Assembly: GCF_041260155.1 (NCBI RefSeq)
Contig: NC_091944.1
Coordinates: forward strand, 22,617,877 to 22,681,876
DNA from: Ptychodera flava
Taxonomy: Eukaryota > Hemichordata > Enteropneusta > Ptychoderidae
Direction: 5' to 3'
Length of the DNA: 64,000 nucleotides
Shown here one piece after another: positions 1 through 12,309 of the stretch. The number at the start of each line of letters is the position of its first letter. Positions within the stretch are counted from its first letter, which is position 1. The position numbers and the translations under genes were made by a program. A model generated the notes under the pieces. That model saw only the letters and a list, made by a program, of their open reading frames with translations. It was not told the DNA's origin and made no database searches.

Positions 1-221
1 TAAATCTACGCGATGGTTTTCCCAAATAGAGGACAAATATACCGTACAACCAAAATTATTCACAATATCGTATCAGTAAAATATGTGGAGCTGCTTTTCT
101 CTTCTCACCCATAAATATGCTAATAAGGAGGAGAGGGTAAAATGTAATCTGTATTCTCGTAGCAAAGTGGTAAATGCAGAAAGAAGAAAGAATATTGAAT
201 CTCTTCTCACCCACAAAAAGC

Positions 222-445
222 GGCAGTGGCTAGGTACTGGACTCACTATCAAAGGATGGTGAGTTTGAGACCCAGTAAGTCTAGAGTAATGGACTCACTG
301 TCATGGTATGGTGACTTTCAGAGTCTAGCATGGTGTTTTGCCCCTTAGCAAGGCACTTTACTCCCCATTGCTCCACTGGGTAGTGGGTTATGGGTACCTC
401 ATCCTGTAATTGGGTTCGTCTGTTGGATGGGTGATAAAAAAAGAG
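222..445 (+). mobile_element. tRNA-derived SINE with a V-SINE-like core
   Basis: The sequence begins with a tRNA-like head. A box-B-like stretch, GTTTGAGACCC, lies near 267. Downstream, at about 335-385, is a block close to the core shared by fish and invertebrate V-type SINEs, containing TTAGCAAGGCACTTTACTCC and then a CCATTGCTCC stretch. It ends in an A-rich tail near 430-455. It lies in the intron upstream of the first TUBGCP5 exon visible here. The rest of 1-585 shows nothing else recognisable. Both ends are approximate because I see no clean target duplication. Confidence 0.6.
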
Positions 446-585
446 AAGAGAAAAGAATCACCGCATCGAATGTCAATTTCAAGAAATGAATCTTTTTCAG
501 GTCTGTCAGATGCAAGTGTGGTGAAGTTCATTTTTTTATCAATGAGTGAATGAATCAGTTAATGAGTGTGTATTTTGTGATGCAG

Positions 586-1835
586 ATTCTACACAGCACT
601 GGCCTGGAGTTCCAACAGCAGCTGACCACTGCCACGGACCTGAACCAGGTGATCGAGGTCCACAACAACTACATCAAGACCATCTACGAACGCTGCCTGG
701 TCAACCGAAAGATGGGTTACGTCAGGGAGGCCATCATTAAGGTCTTGAATCTGACACTGAACTGTCAGAAGAGATGGGACGCTGGTGTCAATGCCATCAC
801 GTAGGTGTATATTACCTCATCACCATGGTTACAAAGGTGTATATTGCCCTATCACCATTGTAACATCATGTTGTTTTGATGACCTTCCTGAAATAAGTTG
901 ACCAATTGTTCTGTAGAGGTCAGAAAAAAGTAATGACAGCTCCCTTACCACCTGTTAACCTCCTGATATTTCAAAAAGTTGGGGAATAAAAAACTGAAAA
1001 TCTCTAATTACAGTTTACTGTATGTTGGACTTTCACTGAGAACTTCCAATGTACTTCTGTAAACAGAAGGGATAACTTTGATTTTGTTTAGCCTTTGAAG
1101 GGAAAGAGGCTATCTTCTGCTCAGCAGATCTTATTAGCTATGTGTATATCAAGTTCAAAGACACCATGATGTCTAGCTCTTATCTATGGAGGGTAATCTT
1201 GACAACTTTTGTCACTTTTTGAATTTTTAGAGAGCAGTCTTTGGAGAGCATGGAGGAAGAGTTCAAAAAATGTAATTACTTTCTGTCCAAGCTGTTTGCC
1301 AACGCCGTCAAGAGGGGTGCCTTTCCGCATTGTAAGTCCAGTAAATTATGCGCAGAGTTGTACCGAATTTGAGTCAATTGTTTATCTGCTTGAAGTGTTG
1401 ACTTCCTAGCTGTGAAATATGTAACCATCATATTATCTTGAAGCATCCATCTTTTTATTGTACTCAACTGATAATTGGCAGTCAACAAGAACCCATTTAT
1501 TACTATGATAAATTCACTTGATATACTCAATTACGCTGGATTTCTGATTTAGAAATGTTAACACACACAAACCTATCAACTGACATATTGACATATCTTG
1601 AAGAGATTCTTGTAGGTTAGAGCAGCTGTTCATCATGTTAAATGTCTTACACACATATTTCCGACAGATTTTTGAAATACTTTGTTTCAGTTGCCCATAA
1701 AGTTGTTTCCGACAAATTTATGTACAATTTTGCCTATCTTATACAAGCTAATTTTTTTTTTCTTCCCCAGTGGAAATGCTGGCCCAGTCCTTGCTGAGTA
1801 CTGCGGAGAATGAAGATGCCTATAAGCAGAAATGA
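586..1835 (+). CDS. TUBGCP5: Gamma-tubulin complex component 5, C-terminal end (partial)
   Basis: Three exons: 586-800, 1231-1331 and 1771-1835 (stop TGA 1833-1835). Junction phases agree (AC|A and T|TG), and each intron has GT and AG ends. The 126 residues encode the end of the GCP C-terminal (GRIP2) domain. The first exon opens with ILHSTGLEFQQQL and continues into KMGYVREAIIKVLNLTLNC. The second carries SMEEEFKKCNYFLSKLFANA. The protein ends ENEDAYKQK. This pattern, including the RGAFPHLE stretch across the last junction, is that of GCP5 and not GCP2, 3, 4 or 6. In animals GCP5 is part of the gamma-tubulin ring complex that nucleates microtubules; the C-terminal domain binds gamma-tubulin. 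The gene is cut by the left edge of the window, so upstream exons are missing. Identification rests on recognising the family. Confidence 0.92.
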
Positions 1836-2691
1836 GATACGAGAACCATCATTAATGGTTGGCTTTACCATATGCTACTTTAACCCTTCCACCCCTATCA
1901 GCCAATACAGAGGTCCAGCATTTCTGTAGAAAACACAATAGGGTTTTGATCAATATTTGATGGTGAAAGAGATGAATGAGGTGAACTTGTCCTTGGACTG
2001 TACATGTCTTTGTCACAAGGTCTTAACATTCAACATACACACTTTTTAGTGTCACCTTTGGGACAGAATGTATGGCTGGGTCAAAGTTCACATTTCTGCC
2101 TCTGTCTGTAGCGTGTATGGACTTATTTTGATACTTTTTCGAAAAAAAATTAAGTGTTCTCTGTCCTGTCTTTTTAAAAGTTGGAAATTAAACAGCAAAT
2201 TACTGCCATTTTGAATTTCTAATATCAGTAAATTAAAGGTAGCTTGCTACTGTTTTCAAAAAAATCTGCACCTTGAGCCCGCATTGTTGTTCTTGATGTA
2301 CAAGAATGTTTACAGTTTCCTTGAGCACACTAAGATCAAATTTGGAGGTACGGGTATATCACTATAAAGCTGAGTTAATAAACCAAGTTGGCCGGAATAT
2401 GGCAAAAACTGATCAGTAATATCTGAGATACTGAGATATCTTTTACGTGTGAAAGCATAACTTATGGAAAGTTCATTCATATAGGTGATTAATATGCAGT
2501 GAATATTTACAAATTTTCATCTTGTGCGTGCCACACTGTGAATGTACAAGCATGTAGCACCTGTTAAAGGCCTTCCTATACATGCAAAGTGTAGGTGGCT
2601 GTTTCAGGTTTACTGAAATTTCCAGTTTTGAAAAGATAAACTGAAGGTTCTCGAGACCTTGTAATCAGAAAGAAGCTACAGACAGTGAAAT

Positions 2692-2872
2692 TGAAGCACA
2701 TTCCCTCCACTTGAAGCACACCCCCTCAACAAAAAAGCACAGTATCTCCACTAGCAGCACAGTCCCTCCACTAGCAGCACAGTCCCTCCACTAGAAGCAC
2801 AGTCTCTCCACTAGCAGCACAGTCCCTCCACTAGCAGCACAGTCCCTCCACTAGAAGCAGTGTCTCTCCACT
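2692..2872 (+). repeat. 20-bp minisatellite, about nine units
   Basis: A unit close to CTAGCAGCACAGTCCCTCCA repeats at a 20-bp step, with units alternating between AGCAGCAC and AGAAGCAC. The first two or three copies are diverged. It lies about 0.9 kb after the TUBGCP5 stop codon, so it may be transcribed as part of the 3' UTR. Confidence 0.85.
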
Positions 2873-5254
2873 CAGAGAGTGTGTGTGAAGGCTCTGCATC
2901 ATTTGCTGAAAACAGCACCTCTCTAAAACCATTCTCTACAGAAGTGAACAGAGCTACCTCCAGTTCTGTTTGAGCCTAAAATTATGCAGTGCTTTTTGAA
3001 AAGTAAGGGCTATTGAATAGTGTGTTTGGATTTACTGTAATTTTGTAGCTTGCAATGACATTGGCCTTTCTGTAGTATCCTTAAAATGTATACTTTGACC
3101 AAGACATTTTATTTTTATATAATGGGACTATTCATATTATATAAAGAATAATTTTTTCATTAATGGAAATGTTTGTGCTTGTAGTCATTTTTTGAGGAAA
3201 ATCCAGTCTGTTGTTCTCCTCCAAAACAAGCTAAATTTTTGTTTTATTTTTCAATCTTCTCAAATGCGTTCTCATAGCATCAAAGAACTAACTGTTACTC
3301 AGACCACAGGGTTTTTGTCTTTTGGAAAGACAGCTCCCATTTATTTTCACAATATTTTGGGTTGTTCTCCTCAGTGTATGTGCAGCGAGTGACTCCCTAG
3401 TGCAGGCTGAAATGCCCTGTATTATAATAGTTCAGAAACACCGCCAGTATGTGTGTTTTCTGGATTGTGTTTTCGGTGCAATGAAATTTGTAATTGAAAG
3501 CCGTGCCCATCACAGGGACAATGTTGACGAGCCAAAGACGTGACTTAGTGCATTTTTCACTGAAGAGAAATCCAAAGCAGCTGGTACCTGTCTTGTAGAG
3601 AGATCATACAAAAAAAACCCCATACGATATTACTATTGCAGATGCCGCCTCTTTGTAGCCCTGAGCTATTTATGTAGACCAGTAAAGTCATTGACGTTCT
3701 AACCTCTTGACCTTCATATAATTGGCTGGTTCTTATGCTTTCTATGCCTTTTGTGTCTGATTTGAAAGTTCTCACGATGTCAAGGAAACACTTCTTTGTA
3801 TATTTTTATTTTAGTGCAACAGGCACTTTGTCTTTTGTTGTTTCTGTAGTTGCAGAGAGAATGACAGCCCTTGAAATCACTATGGACAGATAATCAGAAA
3901 GCTTCCGGTAATCCTCACTTAGTAGTTATGCAGTCTGTGCTTTCACATGAAGAAATAATGGCAAGATTACATATTGGTTGGCAAAGAAAGCATTTTGCAT
4001 CAATCATGAGTGAGAGGGGAGTCATTTAGGGTAGAGTGCTACCCTGAGGCATCACACCCGACCACTATCATTGTTATGAAATCGTGAACAACATCTCCAC
4101 ATTAGGTATTACTCTATGTCTGTGTTCTATGACACCACAATGCGGTTTTGTAACCCTGACATCCTGAACCCCCAAAAGGTGAAATCCTTTGAAAACATCA
4201 TGGCCATTTTCCGCTGGCTTGTAATCAAAACACTGGGCTGACTGTGGCGTGTCCGCAGAGGGACATTAACGACAACTACATGCATAGATTGATGCGCACC
4301 TAACAACAATATCACGACAAAAATAAATTGCTCCTAACATCTTATCTTCAAAGTTGCGGCCCTGGAAGTCCAACGTATCCATTGTTGTAGATCAGTATTG
4401 TTCAATGACAATGAATGTCACAGGTGATCGTCAATGCAGAAGGCATGTCAACACACGAATGACCTTGAAGATGAAATTGAATAGTCTCTGGCTCTTACAT
4501 TATTTCTGCCAACAATATTTTGTCCTTGACAGTTAAAAAACTTTGAAGTGGTGCAGGAGAGGGAAAACCATGTAGAATGGTTTAAAGTAGAATGCGAGGC
4601 ATTTTGTTCTAATATTCTCTTAAAGTTCGTAGCGCAGCATGAAATTATGTTTAGGCTATATAAAGAATATTCTTCGTTTGCCGTACTTGGAGTTTTGAAA
4701 AATCTACCAGACAGCAAGGAAAAAAACAAACAAAAAACACAAGTGTATTAACATAAGCTCAGTTTTTATTTGTTTTGTCGGAAATATAATATTTTTATTT
4801 GTAATAGTGTTAACATTGTGTTTGTTTTCTTAATTTTCTCGGAAAAACTATCAGCACGCGGAAGGCAAACAAAAAAATTTATTTAATGCGCCTTACCACA
4901 TTTTACCAATCATCCTCTCTAGCTGAGTGGAAGTTTGCCATGCGTGTCTGTGCCTGTGTTCGTATTTTTTGTGTGTGTACAAACCTACGTTACACCACTT
5001 TAAACAACAGTTTCTGCGTAAAACTATGATGTAATATGTACAATATTTGTATCCCTTTTTATTTACATATTTGTTATGGACTTTTATTTACTGCGGTCTA
5101 TACTGTCTTGGCTGTCGCTTGTAATATGCAATGCACGCAATGAATAGGTGAGATTATAGTATAATAACGCGAAATATGGACGGCTTTGGAAGCAGGTCCC
5201 ACACTTTCCGTTCACAACATATTTCCACTTTATGTGTAAAGGTCATGTGAACTC

Positions 5255-5273
5255 GGGGGGGGGGGGGGGGGGG
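5255..5273 (+). repeat. Poly-G run of 19
   Basis: An uninterrupted run of 19 G. A run of 14 C follows at 5509-5522, so a transcript across both could pair G with C. The flanks do not form an inverted repeat, so I treat these as two separate homopolymers. Confidence 0.9.
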
Positions 5274-5772
5274 CTCAGAGCTTGCAGTCATCAAAGTAGC
5301 CGCAACAGTTTTCACTTTGGTTTGTATCATTCTTTGAGGTTTGAACAATAGTCCTTGGTTACGCGACCGAGGGTACGTGAGAGGTCAAACTTAAACGTAG
5401 TGTCATCATAGACTTGTAAATTTGCCCCCAAAGGCTTGGCAAGTCAATGTCCAATGGTTGTAATGGATATCAGAGGATGGACAGTTGAGAAAGAAATGCA
5501 GCTATCTGCCCCCCCCCCCCCCACCTGTGAAATTGTTTCCTCAATGCTTCAGGTGACCATTAGGGTAGTGACCGTGACCTTTAGCCCACTGCCCCTTAAA
5601 CTAGAATCAACCCAACCAAGGGGTTTCACTTCGTTTGTTCAATAACTTTCTTGTAGACTAAGCAAATCAGAAGGAAACCCCAAAACAAATAAATGGTCTC
5701 TTCAAATTCCCTGAGACTTGTAAAACCGAATGTAATCAATGTACTACTTGACTAGAGGCAAGTGCTCTGCTC

Positions 5773-5773
<1 letters not shown>

Positions 5774-5814
<41 letters not shown>
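5774..5814 (+). repeat. (CT)n microsatellite
   Basis: About 20 uninterrupted CT units. Similar (GA)n tracts on the same strand occur at 12263-12306 and 17664-17702. Confidence 0.95.
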
Positions 5815-5818
<4 letters not shown>

Positions 5819-8433
5819 CCTTTCAATCCTTATGGACCATTTGGTATTAGCTGCAACTCTCCATCGCACCGGCCTATCCATCGCCATCACCCTACTATGG
5901 GTCACCTAAAGTCAAATGCGTCATCTTTTATAGGTCTTTCAGCACTTTTGCTCTCCATGTTCGACAAAGTATGACTGTATGACTACTTGTATTATTGAAC
6001 AAAAATGATAATGCTATCCCAAATTTCAGCTGTTATCCGTTTTAATAAAGTGAAAGTCAAACAGAGATCGACTCCTCGGGCATTTCCGACCGGACAATGT
6101 CAACTCTCTGTAAAACTGGCAGCCACGGTACCGACTAGTAGCGGTGAAAGTCCCGTTCGGAAAATCCAATACCAGTGATAGTTTAAACATAGCTTTGACA
6201 AGTTCAATTAAGGCTTTGAGCAGATATTTACGGATATTTGTCACCCGTGAGGAAAGTTAGCTTTGCAAACAGTAACTTTTAAGCGATAAGAAGGGGTTCT
6301 TAACGTGTTGAATTGATTTGTAAGCGCTTTAAAAAGTTTCCAAGATCATCACAAGTTGCGTTGCTATCCCTTCAGTCTGTTTGCAGCAGACTTATTGGCT
6401 CCTCATGTAAAACTTCCCTTTTTGTCAATAACATGTACTATTTGATTTATCCAACTTACTACGCGTTACACAGGTGCTCGTCTCATTGCAAAGTCCTCGG
6501 TCTGAATGTAACGGTTCGAATTTACTGATTCTCAATAAACGTGCAAATTGAAATCATAAAGTTCGGTTTTACAGTTGGTATACTCGCCTCCCCAATCCCT
6601 TCATTCCTTCACTTAACATGGTAAACCGACCTTTATGATTTACATGGTATGTTTATGAGCGTGGAACTCGGTCTCCGGTACAACTTGTATGTATTTGTTC
6701 GGGCAGAGAGTTAGTTTAGGCAAGTTTAGGCAGAGCGTGCGTGTGGCTTTCATTTTACTGTTTTTAATTATTTGTTGCGTTATTTCAAACAAGCAACATC
6801 TTCATCTTTCACTGAGCTCTATTGATATTTACTCTATGTACGTGTTCGTAAACAACCAACCAAATAAGCATAAACAAACAGCAAAAAAATATCGAAGAAT
6901 GAGTTCCCTGCGGTTTATTGAGTATAAATGAATTCGAATAGTGTCTTAGCAGTGAGTCGAGCACCCGTGCACGTTAAACCAAATTTCTGACAGGGGACTC
7001 GGATGCAACCACCAACCGTACTGACGAAATGGGTTTGCGGCAGTTTTTATACCTCTAGTAGGCCTAACCTTCCATCGCATCAAATGAAATTCATTGATGG
7101 ATTTTAAATTTGTTGTCTTTGATCCTGATCCAATCGCTCGTACAGAGCATAACTACATGTGTCGGGTTGGTTATTTTGAGCAAGTTTCTGTAAGGTTCTG
7201 TTCACATCAACGCACATGGTGAGAGAAGAGTATGCAGTACACAGAATGTACAGCCCCCTCTCTCTGACTCAGTAGCTCATTCTGGTGACTATCGTCATAC
7301 AGAACACGGCCTTGCAGAACTACAGCTATTGCCCGGTACCGATGGCAATTGACGTTCGCTATCATTTCACTCAGAAAGCGATGACGCAATCCATGACGTG
7401 AACAATCATCACATGGCGAGGTATCAAGTAAGTGCTACTGATGGCAGTACACCGATGTACGAAATTTCGGTGAGTTGTCATGGACACAACGCAAAAATAA
7501 GTGCAGACTCCGGACACAATGCATCGATGATAGAATATGGGTTTTGATTTTTGCAACATTTTTATAATTCCCAACGCAAACAATTGCTGGCTCTTGACAA
7601 TACAAAACGCAGAAACGATAGAAATGCGGTTTTAATATTTGCAACATATTTTTACGATTCCTTTCTGTAATAATGTTTTTCGATGGACAGAAAGAACTTT
7701 CTGAAAAATATAAAAATATATACTTGACAATATTTATCGATTCAAAAGAAAACGAATTTCAATATCAATATTGCGACTGTTGGGGCGTAGAATGTTTCCT
7801 AGGCGTCGGAAGATCCCTTCTCCGGTTGCGACTGATTAAAATGTGTGCTGTATTATGTTACAACTATCAACAATGGTCAATGGATCACAAACGAGAATGC
7901 AAAGTTAACATCGAGGAGAACCAGATAAAGCAAATGGGGTACGTGACATAATACTGTTAAAAGTTCACAGCGATTTCTTTTCCATCTATTTGTAGAGTAA
8001 ATACTGCTTTTAGCAGCCCGACAACTTCTCGTTTGTTATCAGTGACGACAAGTGTCCACTTTGGGTTGCTAAATATCGCGAGCGGTTCAATACAAATGCA
8101 GAAATCGGAGCTCCCGCTTTAGGGCTGCAGATCACGTCAGACTGTCATTTCTGACCCATGAATTCAAGGTGTGGTTGTTTTCAATAGGTTGAAACGATCA
8201 TGACATTCGCAGTTTGGTGTAGCGTGACGTTAATGCCTTTGCCAATTGCGCGTATCAAGCTCACTTTTGTTACTGTTGCGGTTTGCAAGATTGCGCTTGG
8301 TTGTCATAACGACCTGCGCTTGAAAGTGTAAGTATGCGTGGCCCCTGTAAATAATTTGCTTTGGTTGGCGTGTTTGCCAATGCAATTAACAGTGTCGACA
8401 GATTAACAGCGACTTCTGTGGACCCGTGGAAAG

Positions 8434-8535
8434 TGACGTCATCTTATTGGGAGTGAACTGGAGGTGCCTTACAATAGCGCGCACATAAAACAAGTGCTCG
8501 CTCGACCGACAGACACAGACTGTAAGAGTGGTACG
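8434..8535 (+). promoter_or_regulatory. Promoter of the death-domain gene: CRE, inverted CCAAT, TATA-like box
   Basis: A perfect palindromic CRE (TGACGTCA) lies at 8434-8441. Five bases further is an inverted CCAAT box (ATTGG, 8446-8450). A TATA-like CATAAAA lies at 8484-8490, which places transcription start around 8515. The proposed ATG is at 8536. Order and spacing suit an inducible RNA polymerase II promoter of the CREB/ATF type. All elements are visible in the sequence; that they act as a promoter is inference. Confidence 0.55.
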
Positions 8536-11500
8536 ATGACATCGCCAAATTTAACGATGAAACGACAACATACGATATATGGTATGTACAAACTTATTTT
8601 TTCTCCAATTGTACATTTTCTTCAGAACAGCTAGTTAAGATACTCGTGTGTAATATACGCAGTCTAGCCGCAGATACAGCAAGCAGCTACCTTTGGCGCA
8701 CATGAACTACGCAAGGGTACTTAAAGGTGTAACTTTGTGTCCTGAACTCAATATTGACGGAGTTCTCACGGTCACAACAGGGCACATATACAAAGACAAT
8801 TGTGGAGGATATTTCTTCAGAAGAGGTTTATACACCTTTCCTATCGGACCCTATTTTAAACGTATGAAATCCCAGCATGTTCGGGGCATAGGAAGACTCG
8901 AAAATTGAAAATTACACACACATACAAAGAAACGTTTTTATAGTTAGGAACACACGCGATGTCCTATTTGCCTGTTCGACACGCTATTTTGACCGAGTAT
9001 GATTTTAGAGACAAATGTCATTTGTGCGGTAAAAATACATGCACTACTTTTCAAGGACGCAAAACTTCAGTCGTTTGTTGTGAACAGGAACGCAATGTCG
9101 ATCTATCCTTAAAGCCAATCGACCAAATCGAATTCTGCCGGATATATACTCTGTGATAACCTTTGTAACAAGCTCGATTAAAATCAATTGACCTGTCTTT
9201 TATTAGTAATGCTTTTGAGTTTTTGTAAGTACAATGTCCATCTCAAAACGCCACAGCAGGGTGAGAGTCGTAAATGGCCCTTTGTTTCCCGCAAGAAACT
9301 GCGCCACTTTGAGAATTGCCATGCTTGTGTCCAAGCAAAGCTCATTCTGCCGCGTCAAGGCCTCTGATCGCGCTGAGTGAAAAAGGTTCCGACTTTTGCC
9401 CAGAACTCAGATTGGTCGACATTAGAAAAACGCGTGTGCAATATACACAGGTGTTACACACACGGCACGTAGGGTTATCTTGCCACCAATAGTCCATTTG
9501 ATAAGTTTGCAACATTGTGTCAAGCCGCTGTAAAACGCGCGCGCCATTTTCAGCACATTTACGTGAAACATAAGTGTAAGGCGTCACTGTTGGCACCATA
9601 GACTCACCGAGGACGACGTTTTTCTCGAGCTAGGGTCTATGGTTGCACAGAAGCAACAATCAATATACCGAGCTAATCACAGCAAGTAAACAAAATAATC
9701 GAATATCGAATCAAACAGGGGAGTGATATCAGTTGATACGCATAATACAATCGCGCTGTAAATAGATACAGCATGCTCAAACTCAACACAAACGGCAATT
9801 ACCTATCGATCGGCCATAACTTGGTTGGAGTGAGTGATGCTTCACGGAATTCGAACAAAACAGGTTTTCGACCAAGTGATTTTTTACAAACATTCATTTC
9901 TATTGTTCTCCATATTTCTTTTCATACTGGCAGCAATTTTAAGATTTCTCATGACCGCGGTGATTTTGGCGCCTCGGCAGATAATAGGCTATTGCTATAA
10001 GTGCAATGACTCGAGGGGGAAGCAGTCAGTGTATAGTTTTTGCCCTCATGCTGCAGATAAAGACTTTGGGAGAGCCAGTTGAACAACACTGGAGACTATA
10101 CACAGAAACTATAAAACTTCAATCATTCTAAACGCACCACAAACGGATTTTTACTGATATTCTCGAGTTTTCTTCGTGAAATTCGACTCACAGAATTCGT
10201 GAGCACTGGAGCGATTTCGTGGGAATTCGGTCTCCCTACACTATTATCTTGCAATGACAAGTTCACAGTCACGAAAGAGAGGCTTTGTTGACAGCCGCAT
10301 AATGCATATTTGCAGAAATGCGGCATCTTGATTATTGCCAAGGAAACCATTTACCCAACACGTTGATGACAGAAAGAAAACGTGAAAAGGCCAACGTCCT
10401 AAGGCTTATTCGTATTTGTTTATTCGTATCCTTCATCGGAGTCCAGTATGCCTCTTGACAAAGAAGCGGCTGTTTTACACGGAACCGCAACTTTATTTTA
10501 TGCAACTCATCGATGCATGAGAGAAATCATGATGAAACATGATCTATCACTGTTTTCGAAGCCTTTGGATGTCCTCACATGACTGTCTCCCGACAATGTG
10601 CATCGATCTGTGAAAGTCCGTGATAATACTGAATTGTTAGTCACGACCGCAATCCGTGGTGTATGGAGCGTGCGCTGTAAACCTGTACCAAGTGGAAAGG
10701 CGATATCACATTTTTCGAGTCAATTCATGATAGGTAACGTTTGTTCACATTTCGTGAAACCGAAGTCCACATCTATGCATAAACTTTGACAATCTTCCAG
10801 CATTTCCTTCTGTTTATGAAGTCAGTTTCTCGTTCATTTCCCATGACGAAATGCCTGATGTAATAATAATAATAATTAAAAAAAAAGGCATAATGCATCG
10901 TGTTGGTAAGGCTAGCTAAGATGATACAGACCCGCCAGAAAGTATTTACGCACCTCAAAAATAAACATTTGGCAAAAAATATAACTCAAAAAATCGCACC
11001 AATGTGACTTGTTTCCAAAAATAATTGATCTACAGAAGGCTTAACCCATTTTAATCAATGCAGACCTGTTGTTGGACGTTAAATACAAACGTACGGCGAG
11101 TGTTTTCAAGATAGCGAAATTTCCTATGGAAATTTCAATGGCGACGTACTCATTTGCATACATTTGCATATAATTAACTTTGGCGCCAAAGTCCATGCGG
11201 TTAAATTTCTTCCATTCATATTTATATTCTTGTGTTCCAACATGCGTGATGAAGAAGAATTAGAAAATTTATTTCTTTTATGCAGCAAGAACGACAGATA
11301 ATTTTTCAAAAAATACAGCTACTGTCCCTATACGTCGATGGCATTGCAGAGACGCATGCGCAACAGCTCTAGCTTTTATGTGGATATAGCTGTAGGTCCA
11401 TAGCTGTGGTGTTTTCAGACGGAATTTCTGCCTTTTTACCGGCTGATTTTGACTTTTACGACTTTTAACGCCCCCACCAAAGCTGTGGCGGAGGGGTGAA

Positions 11501-12259
11501 GTCGTAAAACACCACAGCTATGGACCCACAGCTATTATGTGGCTATTACCCGGAGTATATTGTAAAGGTCAGTGCTGAAATTATGAAATGAATGAAAATA
11601 ATCACTCGGGGTAGAAATCAATATTTCTTCCCTCTTTTACATTCCTGCAAGTCTGAAGAACATCAAACAAACAAGAAGGAATGTGATAAACATTCTACGG
11701 ACAAAACGTAAAAGCAAACACGTAAAACGGCTTTTACAGGTGGCTTACAAATCGCCCTGTGTCAAAACACTTGAGCGATTAGTGGAGGAAATATGTACCT
11801 TAGACATACCACAGACATTTTACCTATCAACAATCTGGGCAGGTACTAATTATGTTTCCAGTAATCATTCGCCATGCCATACAAACCATTAACAACATGT
11901 TGTGATGTAACGCGACTTTTAGAATATTGCAGGTAGTGAACGACCGATGTCTCTGTAGTTTTTCGCCAAAGTAAGCAGGATAGACATAAAATAATGAAAG
12001 TTGTTGGCAAGGACATTTTGTAAAAAGTTGACCAAGTATGTGTCTGTATGTGTGGAACCTATACGTGTGCTGTTCTTCACAGCAACAGCGACCAAAATAG
12101 TCTGCGCAGTACGTTGATCGCCACGACGGCGTTCGATGTGCTCCAAATACTTATTTTTGGCTTATTTGGAGGCATAACTACATTATATCTTGGTCATGTC
12201 TCTTAGGGTTTTAATATCTTGGTCATAAATTACACATAATGACTTACTCGACAACTGGA

Positions 12260-12309
<50 letters not shown>

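Larger units (their letters stand above)
1836..8430. other. TUBGCP5 3' flank and intergenic DNA
   Basis: No supported gene. The first part is presumably the TUBGCP5 3' UTR. AATAAA-like hexamers occur (for example near 2383), but none can be picked as the real polyadenylation signal. Near 2140-2235 is a fragment resembling the 330-bp MITE family seen in the MCM3AP introns. Near 1880-1972 is a weak match to the 90-bp TTAA family. Short reading frames of 60-92 codons at 3.2-7.9 kb have no family signature, no splice partners and no coding-like composition. Confidence 0.6.

Noticed and set aside
7673..7951. 92-codon frame with several Cys
   Set aside because: No domain, no promoter or splice partners, and composition like its surroundings.
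8693..9156. Two frames of 71 and 65 codons after the death-domain promoter
   Set aside because: Considered as exons of the death-domain gene. No splice sites give a matching phase and neither looks like a death fold; direct joining of exon 1 to 12744 already works.
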